Positions 1 to 15,832 of a stretch of 64,000 bases of DNA are shown piece after piece (positions within the stretch are counted from its first letter, which is position 1; each line of letters begins with the position of its first letter). The translations under genes and the position numbers were made by a program. Source of the DNA: an uncultured Halomonas sp. (lineage in GTDB: Bacteria > Pseudomonadota > Gammaproteobacteria > Pseudomonadales > Halomonadaceae). Below the pieces are notes generated by a model. The model was not told the origin of the DNA. It was given only the letters and a program-made list of their open reading frames with translations, and searched no databases. The stretch spans positions 1-64,000 of the forward strand of contig NZ_CAMPKE010000013.1 of NCBI RefSeq assembly GCF_946887195.1. The letters are read 5' to 3'.

Positions 1-40
1 TGTGGGGCCTCCCCATGCGAGAGTAGGTCATCGTCAGGCA
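1..40 (+). rRNA. rrf: 5S rRNA, 3' end (partial)
   Basis: The first ~40 bases match the conserved 3' end of gammaproteobacterial 5S rRNA: the helix around GTGGGG/CCCCAT, the GCGAGAGTAGG loop E region, and a closing GTCAGGC that would pair with the missing 5' end. The rest of the gene, and presumably 16S and 23S, lies upstream of the window. An rRNA operon directly before birA resembles the E. coli rrnB neighbourhood. Confidence 0.93.
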
Positions 41-48
41 TCTATCCG

Positions 49-81
49 ATACCCCAGCCAGCCGGCTGGGGTATTTTTTTT
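49..81 (+). terminator. Intrinsic terminator of the rRNA operon
   Basis: A perfect 11-bp stem (ATACCCCAGCC with GGCTGGGGTAT, loop AGCC) is followed by eight T residues. It lies 9 bases after the 5S end, as expected for an rRNA operon terminator. Confidence 0.96.
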
Positions 82-180
82 GCGTGAAAGAAAGTTAAGC
101 CGGTGTCCACTTTGGTCGCTAGCGTTCCCGGTGGGTGGCGGCTTCCGCTAGAATGTCGGTTTTCCGATGGGGCACGATAC

Positions 181-1161
181 ATGACGATCGGTGACCTGAT
201 CCGCCTGCTGGGCGACGGTGAATACCATTCGGGCGAGGAGTTGGGTGAGCGCCTGGGTGTGTCGCGTACGGCGGTGTGGAAACAGCTCAAGAAGCTCGAA
301 ACACTGAATATTCCGCTGGAAGCGGTCAAAGGGCGTGGCTACCGCCTGGCTTCGCCTTTGGAGTTGCTCGATGGGGCGAAGATCGTCGCGGCGCTCTCAC
401 GCGATTCACGGCGTCATCTGGCGCGTCTGTTCGTCGAGGAAACGCTGCCATCGACCAATCTCTTCGTACGCGAGCGTTTCCAGCATGGCGCCGGGCATGC
501 CGAAGTATGCCTGGCGGAGAACCAGAGCGCGGGGCGTGGGCGACGTGGGCGCCAGTGGACGAGCGCATGGGGTGGCAGCCTTCTGCTGTCGATTGGTTGG
601 CGGTTCGAGGGTGGTGCAGCGGCGCTGGAAGGCTTGAGCTTGGCAGTCGGCGTTGCCATGGCGCAAGTGCTCGAGCGGCATGGCCTCGAAACTGCGCTCA
701 AGTGGCCCAACGATGTGTTGTTGATCGAGAACGGCGAGGCGCGAAAACTGGCGGGTATCCTGCTGGAACTCAGCGGCGATGCGGCGGGCCCCTGCGAGGT
801 GGTCGTCGGCATTGGCCTCAATGTCTCGCTACCCGAGGATATGCGCCACCGGCTGGATCAGCCAGTGGCTGCGGTCGGGGATCGCGTGCCCGATATCTCA
901 CGCAATACACTGGCCAGCGAATTGATCGGTGCCTTGCTCGCGTTACTTGCCGGCTTCGAGCGAACGGGCTTTGCCGCTTGGCAGGCGCAATGGAATCAGC
1001 GCAATGCTCACGCCGGACGAGAGGTCGATATCATTCAGGGTGATGGGCGTTATGTCGCCATGGCCGAACGGGTTGATGATTCGGGGAATTTGCTGGTGCG
1101 CCGGGACGGTGAGCTGAGGCGTTTGGTAGGAGGAGAAATCAGCTTGCGTGGACGCTCATGA
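181..1161 (+). CDS. birA: Bifunctional biotin-[acetyl-CoA carboxylase] ligase / biotin repressor BirA
   Basis: A 326-residue cytoplasmic enzyme that activates biotin to biotinyl-AMP, transfers it to the AccB lysine, and can repress biotin genes. The N-terminal winged helix (about residues 1-60, with GVSRTAVWKQLKKLE) marks the repressor-type two-domain form. The ligase core shows GRGRRGRQW (118-126, the biotinyl-AMP loop), KWPNDVLL, KLAGILLEL and GIGLNV, followed by a C-terminal SH3-like lobe. The frame is open from 103, but the ATG at 181 gives the usual N-terminus and length (E. coli BirA is 321). Its stop overlaps the coaX start by four bases (ATGA), so the two are translationally coupled. 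No strong promoter was seen in the 100 bases after the rRNA terminator. Confidence 0.95.
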   Translation: MTIGDLIRLLGDGEYHSGEELGERLGVSRTAVWKQLKKLETLNIPLEAVKGRGYRLASPLELLDGAKIVAALSRDSRRHLARLFVEETLPSTNLFVRERFQHGAGHAEVCLAENQSAGRGRRGRQWTSAWGGSLLLSIGWRFEGGAAALEGLSLAVGVAMAQVLERHGLETALKWPNDVLLIENGEARKLAGILLELSGDAAGPCEVVVGIGLNVSLPEDMRHRLDQPVAAVGDRVPDISRNTLASELIGALLALLAGFERTGFAAWQAQWNQRNAHAGREVDIIQGDGRYVAMAERVDDSGNLLVRRDGELRRLVGGEISLRGRS

Positions 1162-1997
1162 TACTCGACCTCGATATCGGCAACACCTTGTCGAAATGGC
1201 GTCTCAAGGATATCGCCAGTAGCGAAATCCGCTCGCGTGGCGCGGTATGGACCCGCGAGGAGTGGCGACCCGGTCCGGATATTCCCGATCTGGATGTGGT
1301 CAGTGCGGTACGCATCTCGAGCGTGGCGCGCCGAGCGGTACTGGAGAATACGGTGGCACTGCTGCGTCGCCAGGTGGGCACGGTGCATGTGGCGCGTTCC
1401 ACGCCCGAGGCGCTCGGCGTGAGTTGTGGTTATCGTGAGCCCGCCCGGTTGGGTGTCGACCGCTGGATGGGCGCACTGGCGGGCTATCAATTGACGGGGG
1501 GCTGTTGCAGCGTCGATTGCGGCAGCGCCGTTACCATCGACTTCGTGCTGCCGGGCGGGCGTCATCTGGGCGGGTATATCGTCCCTGGGTTGCGCCTGAT
1601 GAAGGAGAGTCTCAAGCTGGGGACTCGCAATGTGGCGATCGACCCGGACAGTGAGGCCGACGAGTTGCTGGCACCTGGCAGGAATACCGTCGAAGCCGTC
1701 AATCACGGCATTTACATGGCGGCAGTGAGTGCCGTCAATCGCATTTACAGTGAAGTCTGCGACCGCGAGGGCGTATCGCTCCCGCTATTGATGACCGGCG
1801 GCGACGCGCGGGTGGTATCGCGGGGCATACGTGTCCCGCATGCGCTGTGGCCGGATATGGTCTATGCCGGACTCGAAGCCAGCTTTCCCTTGACCGCTGC
1901 CGAGCGTGCCGGGCGCATGTCGGGCGCGCCGCGTGTGCCGGCCCCCGCCGCACTGGAAAAGATCCGGGCCGCGCTTGCATTCTCCATGCTGCTTTGA
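1158..1997 (+). CDS. coaX: Type III pantothenate kinase
   Basis: Phosphorylates pantothenate in the first step of coenzyme A synthesis. The 279-residue protein has the ASKHA-fold marks of CoaX: N-terminal DIGNTLSKW phosphate loop, GVDRWMGALAGY, the DCGSAVTIDF catalytic segment, GGYIVPGLRLM and a late GGDA. It is unrelated to the P-loop kinase CoaA that E. coli carries at this chromosomal position. It overlaps birA by 4 nt and precedes the tRNA cluster by 117 bases. Confidence 0.95.
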   Translation: MILDLDIGNTLSKWRLKDIASSEIRSRGAVWTREEWRPGPDIPDLDVVSAVRISSVARRAVLENTVALLRRQVGTVHVARSTPEALGVSCGYREPARLGVDRWMGALAGYQLTGGCCSVDCGSAVTIDFVLPGGRHLGGYIVPGLRLMKESLKLGTRNVAIDPDSEADELLAPGRNTVEAVNHGIYMAAVSAVNRIYSEVCDREGVSLPLLMTGGDARVVSRGIRVPHALWPDMVYAGLEASFPLTAAERAGRMSGAPRVPAPAALEKIRAALAFSMLL

Positions 1998-2073
1998 CAC
2001 AATTCGCCGCGTTCTGAGGCTATGGTTCTTGGTGACTCGCCTGATAAAATGCAAGTGGCTGATTAATAAGCGC

Positions 2074-2101
2074 TTGACACCATGCGCTCAGGCGGTAAAA
2101 T
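2074..2101 (+). promoter_or_regulatory. Sigma70 promoter of the tRNA cluster
   Basis: TTGACA (2074-2079) and TAAAAT (2096-2101) are separated by 16 bases. The predicted start point is about 6-8 bases before tRNA-Tyr. Confidence 0.82.
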
Positions 2102-2114
2102 TTGCCGCCACGTT

Positions 2115-2199
<85 letters not shown>

Positions 2200-2245
2200 G
2201 ACATTGCCGACACGCAGTAGTCGGGTCGGTTGCAAGAGTGGGTCG

Positions 2246-2319
<74 letters not shown>

Positions 2320-2354
2320 GTCATTTATTAGGGCTGGTCGATGTGAAGAGTTGC

Positions 2355-2429
2355 GCTCATGTAGCTCAGGGGTAGAGCACACCCTTGGTAAGGGTGAGGT
2401 CGACGGTTCAAATCCGTCCATGAGCTCCA
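2355..2429 (+). tRNA. tRNA-Thr (GGT)
   Basis: Acceptor GCTCATG/CATGAGC, anticodon stem ACCCT/AGGGT around TTGGTAA (GGT), T-loop GGTTCAAATCC and encoded CCA. In E. coli the equivalent tRNA is followed by tufB; here it is followed by a terminator. Confidence 0.97.
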
Positions 2430-2435
2430 GAATGG

Positions 2436-2465
2436 AAAAGGCGAGCATCAATGGCTCGCCTTTTT
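2436..2465 (+). terminator. Intrinsic terminator after tRNA-Thr
   Basis: AAAAGGCGAGC and GCTCGCCTTTTT form a stem around a 7-base loop and run into five T residues. It ends the tyr-gly-thr transcript and separates it from tRNA-Trp/secE. Confidence 0.92.
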
Positions 2466-2484
2466 CTTTCCTGTGTCAGAGGGG

Positions 2485-2513
2485 TTGTCAGTGCGGGCCA
2501 CATCCGCTATGAT
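2485..2513 (+). promoter_or_regulatory. Sigma70 promoter for tRNA-Trp and secE-nusG
   Basis: TTGTCA (2485-2490) and TATGAT (2508-2513) have an ideal 17-base spacer, between the preceding terminator and tRNA-Trp. It should drive trpT and read into secE-nusG. Confidence 0.85.
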
Positions 2514-2564
2514 CTTGCCCGCTGTTGTGCGGCCATCTGCAAGAGATGCTGCGCCAGTTGATAC

Positions 2565-2640
<76 letters not shown>

Positions 2641-2712
2641 GCCTTCCCCAGGTTGGCATTGTCTTATATAATTTCGTCTTTTCGATTGCCGCGCCTTGAG
2701 GAGCCCATCGCC

Positions 2713-3081
2713 ATGAAGCATAACGCCGAGGTGCAGGAATCGCGCCACGACGGGTTCAAGTGGGCGGTCGTCGTCATACTCGTCGTGCTTGCCGTCGTCG
2801 GCAATTCCTATTTCGCCGATCAGGCCCTGTTGTATCGCGTTCTGGGCGTTGTGGTGCTGGGGCTTGCCGCTGCAGCCCTGGCGCTGACTACCGCCAAGGG
2901 TCGCAGTCTTGCCGAGTTGGCTCGCAGCTCGCGCAAGGAGATTCAACGCGTGGTCTGGCCGACACGTCAGGAAACCATTCAGACGACAATCATCGTGCTG
3001 GTTGCGGTGTTGCTGGTCGGTTTGATGCTATGGCTCATTGACACCGTTCTGGGCTGGGCGATGTCCGGCATCATTGGTTAG
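2713..3081 (+). CDS. secE: Preprotein translocase subunit SecE
   Basis: Small essential subunit of the SecYEG channel in the inner membrane. The 122 residues show three hydrophobic segments (about 16-34, 40-58 and 96-116), as in the three-helix E. coli SecE. The conserved amphipathic cytoplasmic stretch [15 protein letters not shown] precedes the last helix. The ATG at 2713 follows TTGAGGAG; the frame is open upstream but runs through tRNA-Trp, so earlier starts are rejected. nusG follows after 8 bases. Confidence 0.95.
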   Translation: MKHNAEVQESRHDGFKWAVVVILVVLAVVGNSYFADQALLYRVLGVVVLGLAAAALALTTAKGRSLAELARSSRKEIQRVVWPTRQETIQTTIIVLVAVLLVGLMLWLIDTVLGWAMSGIIG

Positions 3082-3089
3082 GAGATTCC

Positions 3090-3623
3090 ATGTCCAAGCG
3101 TTGGTACGTCGTACACGCCTACTCCGGCTTCGAGAAGCATGTCATGCGCTCGTTGATCGAGCGCGTGAAGTTGTATGACATGGAAGATCAGTTCGGCGAG
3201 ATTCTGGTGCCGACCGAAGAAGTCGTCGAGATGCGTGAAGGCAAGCGCCGCAAGAGCGAGCGCAAGTTCTATCCGGGCTATGTGCTGGTCGAGATGGAGA
3301 TGAACGACCAGACCTGGCACCTGGTCAATGAGACGCCTCGCGTCATGGGCTTCATTGGCGGAACGCCCGAGAAGCCGGCGCCGATCACTCAGAAAGAGGC
3401 CGATGGCATCCTGCGCCGCGTACAGGATGGCACCGACAAGCCGCGTCCCAAGACGCTGTTCGAGCCAGGCGAGGTCGTGCGTGTCGCCGACGGCCCTTTC
3501 GCCGATTTCAACGGTGTCGTCGAAGAAGTCAATTACGAGAAGAGCCGCTTGCAGGTCAGCGTGCTGATTTTCGGTCGTGCTACGCCGGTCGAGCTGGAGT
3601 TCGCTCAAGTCGAGAAGGACTGA
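3090..3623 (+). CDS. nusG: Transcription termination/antitermination factor NusG
   Basis: Binds the RNA polymerase clamp, suppresses pausing, and couples polymerase to ribosome or Rho. The 177 residues comprise the NGN domain (starting [13 protein letters not shown], with VLVEMEM) and a C-terminal KOW domain ([17 protein letters not shown]). Length and sequence are close to E. coli NusG (181). It is in an operon with secE; the next gene, rplK, follows a 95-base gap containing a perfect palindrome. Confidence 0.97.
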   Translation: MSKRWYVVHAYSGFEKHVMRSLIERVKLYDMEDQFGEILVPTEEVVEMREGKRRKSERKFYPGYVLVEMEMNDQTWHLVNETPRVMGFIGGTPEKPAPITQKEADGILRRVQDGTDKPRPKTLFEPGEVVRVADGPFADFNGVVEEVNYEKSRLQVSVLIFGRATPVELEFAQVEKD

Positions 3624-3652
3624 GCCGCGTTTCGGCGGTGCATTGATTTCAT

Positions 3653-3672
3653 CGAGCCGCCGCGGCGGCTCG
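3653..3672 (+). promoter_or_regulatory. Perfect 20-bp palindrome in the rplK leader
   Basis: The arms CGAGCCGCCG and CGGCGGCTCG form a very stable GC hairpin with no T-tract, 47 bases before rplK. Ribosomal protein L1 is known to repress the L11 operon by binding the leader, so this region is a candidate regulatory leader. I cannot assign the L1 site itself. Confidence 0.5.
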
Positions 3673-3718
3673 TAAATCCGGGGAGCCGCAAGGCGCTACT
3701 ACCCAACTGGAGAGCATC

Positions 3719-4150
3719 ATGGCTAAGAAAGTACAGGCCTACATCAAGCTGCAGGTTGCAGCGGGCAAGGCCAATCCGAGTCCCCCCGTCGGCCCCGCGC
3801 TGGGTCAGCACGGCGTCAATATCATGGAGTTCTGCAAGGCGTTCAATGCCGAGACCCAGGATATCGAGCCGGGCCTGCCGACGCCGGTGGTAATTACCGT
3901 CTATTCCGATCGCAGCTTCACTTTTGTCACCAAGACGCCGCCCGCCGCCGTCCTGCTGAAGAAGGCCGCTGGCATCAAGTCCGGCTCCGGTGAGCCGAAC
4001 AAGAAGAAAGTCGGTAGCGTGACTCGCGAACAGCTCGAAGATATCGCCAAGGCCAAGGAGCCCGACCTGACGGCTGGCGATCTCGATGCCGCCGTGCGCA
4101 CCATCGCTGGCAGTGCCCGCAGCATGGGCCTTAACGTGGAGGGTCTCTGA
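3719..4150 (+). CDS. rplK: 50S ribosomal protein L11
   Basis: Binds the GTPase-associated region of 23S rRNA and is needed for stringent-response sensing by RelA. At 143 residues it is full length, with the N-terminal proline-rich [19 protein letters not shown] and the C-terminal rRNA-binding domain ending [23 protein letters not shown] precedes the ATG. rplA starts two bases after its stop. Confidence 0.98.
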   Translation: MAKKVQAYIKLQVAAGKANPSPPVGPALGQHGVNIMEFCKAFNAETQDIEPGLPTPVVITVYSDRSFTFVTKTPPAAVLLKKAAGIKSGSGEPNKKKVGSVTREQLEDIAKAKEPDLTAGDLDAAVRTIAGSARSMGLNVEGL

Positions 4151-4152
4151 TC

Positions 4153-4845
4153 ATGGCTAAACTATCCAAGCGTGCGCAGATGATCCGTGAAAAGGTCGAC
4201 GCCACCAAGGTTTACTCCGTCGATGAGGCCGTGGCTCTGCTGGCCGAGCTATCCAAGGTCAAGTTCAAGGAGTCGCTGGATGTCGCCATCAACCTGGGCG
4301 TCGATCCGCGCAAATCCGATCAGGTGGTGCGTGGCGCAACCGTGATGCCCAACGGTACCGGCAAGGACGTGCGTGTCGCCGTCTTCACCCAGGGTGCCAA
4401 TGCCGACGCGGCCAAGGAAGCCGGTGCCGATATCGTCGGTATGGACGAGCTGGCCGAGCAGGTCAAGAAGGGCAATCTGGATTTCGATGTCGTCATCGCC
4501 TCGCCGGATGCCATGCGCGTGGTCGGTCAACTGGGTCAGATTCTCGGTCCGCGTGGCCTGATGCCGAACCCCAAGGTCGGCACCGTGACGCCCGACGTCG
4601 CCACCGCGGTCAAGAATGCCAAGGCTGGCCAGGTGCGTTTCCGTACCGACAAGAACGGCATCATCCATACGACCCTGGGTAAGGTGGATTTCTCCGCCGG
4701 CGATATCAAGGGCAACCTGGAAGCGCTGGTCAACGACCTCAAGCGTTTGAAGCCCAGCACTTCCAAGGGTATCTATTTCAAGAAAATGACCCTGTCCACG
4801 ACTATGGGTCCGGGTCTGACCGTCGATCATTCTGCGCTGGTCTGA
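4153..4845 (+). CDS. rplA: 50S ribosomal protein L1
   Basis: Forms the L1 stalk near the ribosomal E site and, in E. coli, represses translation of its own rplKA mRNA. The 230 residues contain the L1 signature [20 protein letters not shown] followed by [12 protein letters not shown], and end in the SVDHSALV-like tail of the family. Second gene of the rplKA pair; a 244-base leader separates it from rplJ. Confidence 0.98.
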   Translation: MAKLSKRAQMIREKVDATKVYSVDEAVALLAELSKVKFKESLDVAINLGVDPRKSDQVVRGATVMPNGTGKDVRVAVFTQGANADAAKEAGADIVGMDELAEQVKKGNLDFDVVIASPDAMRVVGQLGQILGPRGLMPNPKVGTVTPDVATAVKNAKAGQVRFRTDKNGIIHTTLGKVDFSAGDIKGNLEALVNDLKRLKPSTSKGIYFKKMTLSTTMGPGLTVDHSALV

Positions 4846-4865
4846 TGTGACGTCAACGTCGTAAC

Positions 4866-5071
4866 TTTGCGGTCTCCGTGCCAGGGCGGGCGGGGCGCCG
4901 TCAAAGACCGCAGGTGCCGCCGATGGCGGTTTAATGGCTCGCAACAAAGAAGCCGCCTGCGCAGATGGTGTGGCCCGCCAGCAAGCTGGTGAGCACCATC
5001 AACCCAAGACTCCCTTGCCATCAGGCAGTGGGAGGGATGGTAACCACCGGGGCATATCTGAACCGCCCCGG
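4866..5071 (+). promoter_or_regulatory. L10-leader-like autoregulatory RNA
   Basis: The 244-base rplA-rplJ gap has strong structure. Arms at 4868-4875 and 4905-4912 (TGCGGTCT/AGACCGCA) are perfect. A hairpin at 5047-5053/5065-5071 (CCGGGGC/GCCCCGG) ends five bases before the rplJ SD. In E. coli the L10-(L12)4 complex binds this leader to repress rplJL translation. Position and structure fit that role; the exact kink-turn binding motif was not traced. Confidence 0.7.
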
Positions 5072-5089
5072 CACGAAGGAGTGAACACT

Positions 5090-5590
5090 GTGCCACTAGG
5101 TCTCGAAGACAAGAAGGCAATTGTTGCTGAAGTCAGCGAAGCCGCCAAGGGCGCTCTCTCCGTCGTCGTTGCCGATTCTCGCGGTGTGGCTGTTGGCGCA
5201 ATGACCGATCTGCGCAAACAGGCTCGCGAGAATGGCGTGCAGATTCGTGTTGTTCGCAACACGCTGGCGCGCCGCGCGTTGTCCGGAACTTCCTGGGAAA
5301 TTCTGGACGAGACGTTCGTGGGTCCGACCCTGCTGGCGTTTTCCTATGAGCACCCGGGCGCTGCCGCTCGTCTGTTCAAGGAGTTCGCCAAGGGCCAGAA
5401 GGACTTCGAAGTCAAGGCGCTGGCCTACGAAGGTGAGTTGATCCCGGCTTCCGATCTCGATCGTCTGGCAACGCTGCCGACCTACGACGAGGCGATTGCC
5501 AAGCTGATGTCGGTCATGAAGGAAGCTTCTGCCGGCAAGCTGGTGCGTACCCTCGCGGCGCTGCGCGATCAGAAGCAGGAAGCCGCTTGA
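5090..5590 (+). CDS. rplJ: 50S ribosomal protein L10
   Basis: Base of the L7/L12 stalk: binds 23S rRNA and carries the L12 dimers on its C-terminal helix. The protein is 166 residues from the GTG at 5090, which matches the family start ([16 protein letters not shown]) and lies 8 bases after AAGGAG. The frame is open much further upstream through the leader, but those residues are not L10. A nearer GTG at 5081 touches the SD and is unlikely. Conserved [15 protein letters not shown] and [12 protein letters not shown] are visible. Confidence 0.95.
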   Translation: MPLGLEDKKAIVAEVSEAAKGALSVVVADSRGVAVGAMTDLRKQARENGVQIRVVRNTLARRALSGTSWEILDETFVGPTLLAFSYEHPGAAARLFKEFAKGQKDFEVKALAYEGELIPASDLDRLATLPTYDEAIAKLMSVMKEASAGKLVRTLAALRDQKQEAA

Positions 5591-5682
5591 GCGGTCTGCT
5601 GCACGCAGCCTGAAACGATTACTCAGTTACCGAGCGCAGAAACCTTCACGGGGAGCGCTCCGCAAAGTTTAGGAAAGCAAAC

Positions 5683-6051
5683 ATGGCACTGACCAAAGAA
5701 GACATCATCAACGCCGTCGCCGACATGTCCGTGATGGAAGTCGCCGAGCTGGTCGAAGCGATGGAAGAGAAGTTCGGCGTATCCGCCGCCGCGGCCGTCG
5801 TGGCCGGTCCGGCCGCGGGTGGTGAAGTCGCCGAAGAGCAGACTGAATTCGACCTGGTGCTGACCGGCGCCGGCGAGAAGAAAGTCAACGTGATCAAGGT
5901 GGTTCGCGAAATCACTGGCCTGGGCCTGAAGGAAGCCAAGGGTGCCGTCGACGGCGCACCGGCGACCATCAAGGAAGCCATGTCCAAGGATGACGCTGAA
6001 GCGGCCAAGAAGAAACTCGAGGAAGCCGGCGCTTCCGTGGAGCTCAAGTAA
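5683..6051 (+). CDS. rplL: 50S ribosomal protein L7/L12
   Basis: Multi-copy acidic stalk protein that recruits elongation-factor GTPases. At 122 residues it has the N-terminal dimerisation helix ([19 protein letters not shown]), an Ala/Gly-rich hinge, and the C-terminal domain with [17 protein letters not shown] and [11 protein letters not shown] 92-base gap separates it from rplJ; the downstream rpoB is separated by a hairpin-rich 244-base region. Confidence 0.98.
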   Translation: MALTKEDIINAVADMSVMEVAELVEAMEEKFGVSAAAAVVAGPAAGGEVAEEQTEFDLVLTGAGEKKVNVIKVVREITGLGLKEAKGAVDGAPATIKEAMSKDDAEAAKKKLEEAGASVELK

Positions 6052-6092
6052 CCCTTGCGCCCCGGAATCTTACGCGCTGCGTAAGCTTCCAC

Positions 6093-6126
6093 GGCTGGTG
6101 GCGGGATGCCCGCTGCCGGCCTTTTT
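6093..6126 (+). terminator. Attenuator-type terminator between rplL and rpoB
   Basis: A 13-bp stem with some G-U pairs (6093-6105 with 6109-6121, loop ATG) runs into TTTTT. E. coli has a partial terminator at the same place that sets the ribosomal-protein to polymerase ratio. Read-through is presumably needed here too, because no clear new promoter was seen before rpoB. Confidence 0.75.
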
Positions 6127-6135
6127 CTGTTGTTA

Positions 6136-6178
6136 CTAGCGCCTTGCCGTAAGCCCATCACTTACGTAGCGGCACTAG
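6136..6178 (+). promoter_or_regulatory. Long hairpin, RNase III-site-like, rplL-rpoB
   Basis: CTAG, GCC and CGTAAG on the left pair with CTTACG, GGC and CTAG on the right around a CCCATCA loop, giving an interrupted long stem. E. coli processes the rplL-rpoB transcript by RNase III at a similar hairpin; the equivalence here is inferred from position and shape. Confidence 0.55.
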
Positions 6179-6187
6179 ACGAATTCC

Positions 6188-6219
6188 GACGGCGAGCCTC
6201 TTTCCTGGGGCTTGCCGTC
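6188..6219 (+). promoter_or_regulatory. Third hairpin in the rplL-rpoB spacer
   Basis: GACGGCGAGCC (6188-6198) pairs with GGCTTGCCGTC (6209-6219) over 11 bp with one G-U. No T-tract follows, so it is unlikely to be a terminator. It may help RNA processing or mRNA stability. Confidence 0.5.
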
Positions 6220-6295
6220 AGCGCCTGACGGGGATGCCCCGTTGGTTAGCCGACCACGCATCGGTCACCCATGGTGAACAAGCTGGGGAATACAG

Positions 6296-10372
<4,077 letters not shown>

Positions 10373-10399
10373 GCGCTTGGCGCTGACGAATGATGGTCC

Positions 10400-10426
10400 G
10401 CGGGGCTCCGAGACGTTGAGCCCCGC
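10400..10426 (+). other. Hairpin in the rpoB-rpoC spacer
   Basis: GCGGGGCTC and GAGCCCCGC form a perfect 9-bp stem around a 9-base loop. There is no T-tract, so termination is not expected. It may be an RNA processing or stabilising element between two cotranscribed genes. Confidence 0.5.
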
Positions 10427-10456
10427 TCATGACAACTCCGCAACGGAGCCGACCCC

Positions 10457-14674
<4,218 letters not shown>

Positions 14675-14716
14675 CGCGACGTTTTGCGTCGACCGGCGCC
14701 CGGTGGGGCGCCGGCC

Positions 14717-14746
14717 TTGACGCGGATCGCCGCCAGACATTAGAAT
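14717..14746 (+). promoter_or_regulatory. Sigma70 promoter of the str operon
   Basis: TTGACG (14717-14722) and TAGAAT (14741-14746) have an 18-base spacer, 90 bases before rpsL. A 6-bp hairpin (14764-14769 with 14774-14779) lies in the leader. Confidence 0.8.
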
Positions 14747-14835
14747 GCGCAGCCTTTAACAGTGGGGCGGGTACGCCCCTATCTGCTGAGAAAGCGCTGA
14801 ATAGGCAAGGCAACCACTGGAGTCAGTTACATATT

Positions 14836-15210
14836 ATGGCAACGATCAATCAGCTCGTGCGCAAGCCGCGCAAGCGCCCGGTCGCCAAGAGCGACGTGCC
14901 GGCGCTGCAGGCCTGCCCGCAGCGTCGTGGGGTTTGCACCCGCGTTTACACCACTACCCCGAAGAAGCCGAACTCCGCGCTGCGTAAGGTCTGCCGCGTG
15001 CGTTTGACCAACGGGTTCGAAGTGGCTTCCTACATTGGTGGTGAAGGTCACAACCTGCAGGAGCACTCCGTGGTCCTGATTCGTGGCGGTCGCGTCAAGG
15101 ATTTGCCGGGTGTGCGTTATCACACCGTGCGCGGGGCGCTCGACACCTCGGGCGTGCAGAACCGTAAGCAGGGCCGTTCCAAATACGGCACCAAGCGTCC
15201 CAAGGCCTGA
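14836..15210 (+). CDS. rpsL: 30S ribosomal protein S12
   Basis: Decoding-centre protein of 124 residues. The loop [14 protein letters not shown] and [15 protein letters not shown] carry the unmutated lysines whose changes give streptomycin resistance elsewhere, so this looks wild type. The frame is open upstream through the rpoC spacer, but [11 protein letters not shown] at 14836 is the family N-terminus. The 103-base gap to rpsG corresponds to the S12-S7 intercistronic region where S7 represses translation in E. coli. Confidence 0.97.
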   Translation: MATINQLVRKPRKRPVAKSDVPALQACPQRRGVCTRVYTTTPKKPNSALRKVCRVRLTNGFEVASYIGGEGHNLQEHSVVLIRGGRVKDLPGVRYHTVRGALDTSGVQNRKQGRSKYGTKRPKA

Positions 15211-15313
15211 TGCCGAGCGACGTTCATTGAGAATCGCAATGGTCGGATAAGAGTAAGGTCGAGCGCTCGAGCGTCTCGGGTTTACCTGAAGGACCCTTTA
15301 CAGAGGGCTTATC

Positions 15314-15784
15314 ATGCCTAGAAGAAGAGTTGCCGCTAAGCGCGAAATCCTCCCGGATCCGAAATTCGGAAGCGAGCGCCTGGCGAAGTTCATGAACCAC
15401 CTGATGATCAGTGGCAAGAAGTCTATCGCCGAGCGTATCGTTTACGGTGCGCTGGACAGGGTTGCCGAGCGCGGTAAGGAAGCGCCGCTGGACATCTTCG
15501 ATAAAGCGCTGGAAGCCATTCAGCCGATGGTTGAGGTCAAGTCACGCCGCGTCGGCGGTGCGACGTATCAGGTGCCCGTGGAAGTTCGCCCCTCGCGTCG
15601 TCAGGCGTTGGCCATGCGCTGGCTGGTCGATGCTGCTCGCAACCGTGGCGAAAAGACCATGGTTCAGCGGCTGGCCGGTGAAATGCTGGACGCCGCCGAA
15701 GGCAAGGGTGCTGCTGTGAAGAAGCGTGAAGACGTGCATCGCATGGCAGAAGCCAACAAGGCCTTCTCACACTATCGCTTCTAA
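15314..15784 (+). CDS. rpsG: 30S ribosomal protein S7
   Basis: Primary 16S rRNA-binding protein that nucleates the 30S head, and the known autogenous repressor of the str operon. 156 residues beginning [20 protein letters not shown], with [20 protein letters not shown] and a tail ending [11 protein letters not shown]. Same operon as rpsL and fusA. Confidence 0.98.
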   Translation: MPRRRVAAKREILPDPKFGSERLAKFMNHLMISGKKSIAERIVYGALDRVAERGKEAPLDIFDKALEAIQPMVEVKSRRVGGATYQVPVEVRPSRRQALAMRWLVDAARNRGEKTMVQRLAGEMLDAAEGKGAAVKKREDVHRMAEANKAFSHYRF

Positions 15785-15832
15785 GCGCACCGCTTGTAAG
15801 AGCGACGCTGCCAACCAATGGGGAGTTCCATC

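Noticed and set aside
112..154. Promoter for birA using TTGGTC or TAGAAT (149-154)
   Set aside because: The TAGAAT has no -35 at a usable distance, and TTGGTC is 31 bases away.
4934..5089. N-terminal extension of L10 through the leader
   Set aside because: The extra ~50 residues do not resemble L10 and would cover the structured leader and SD.
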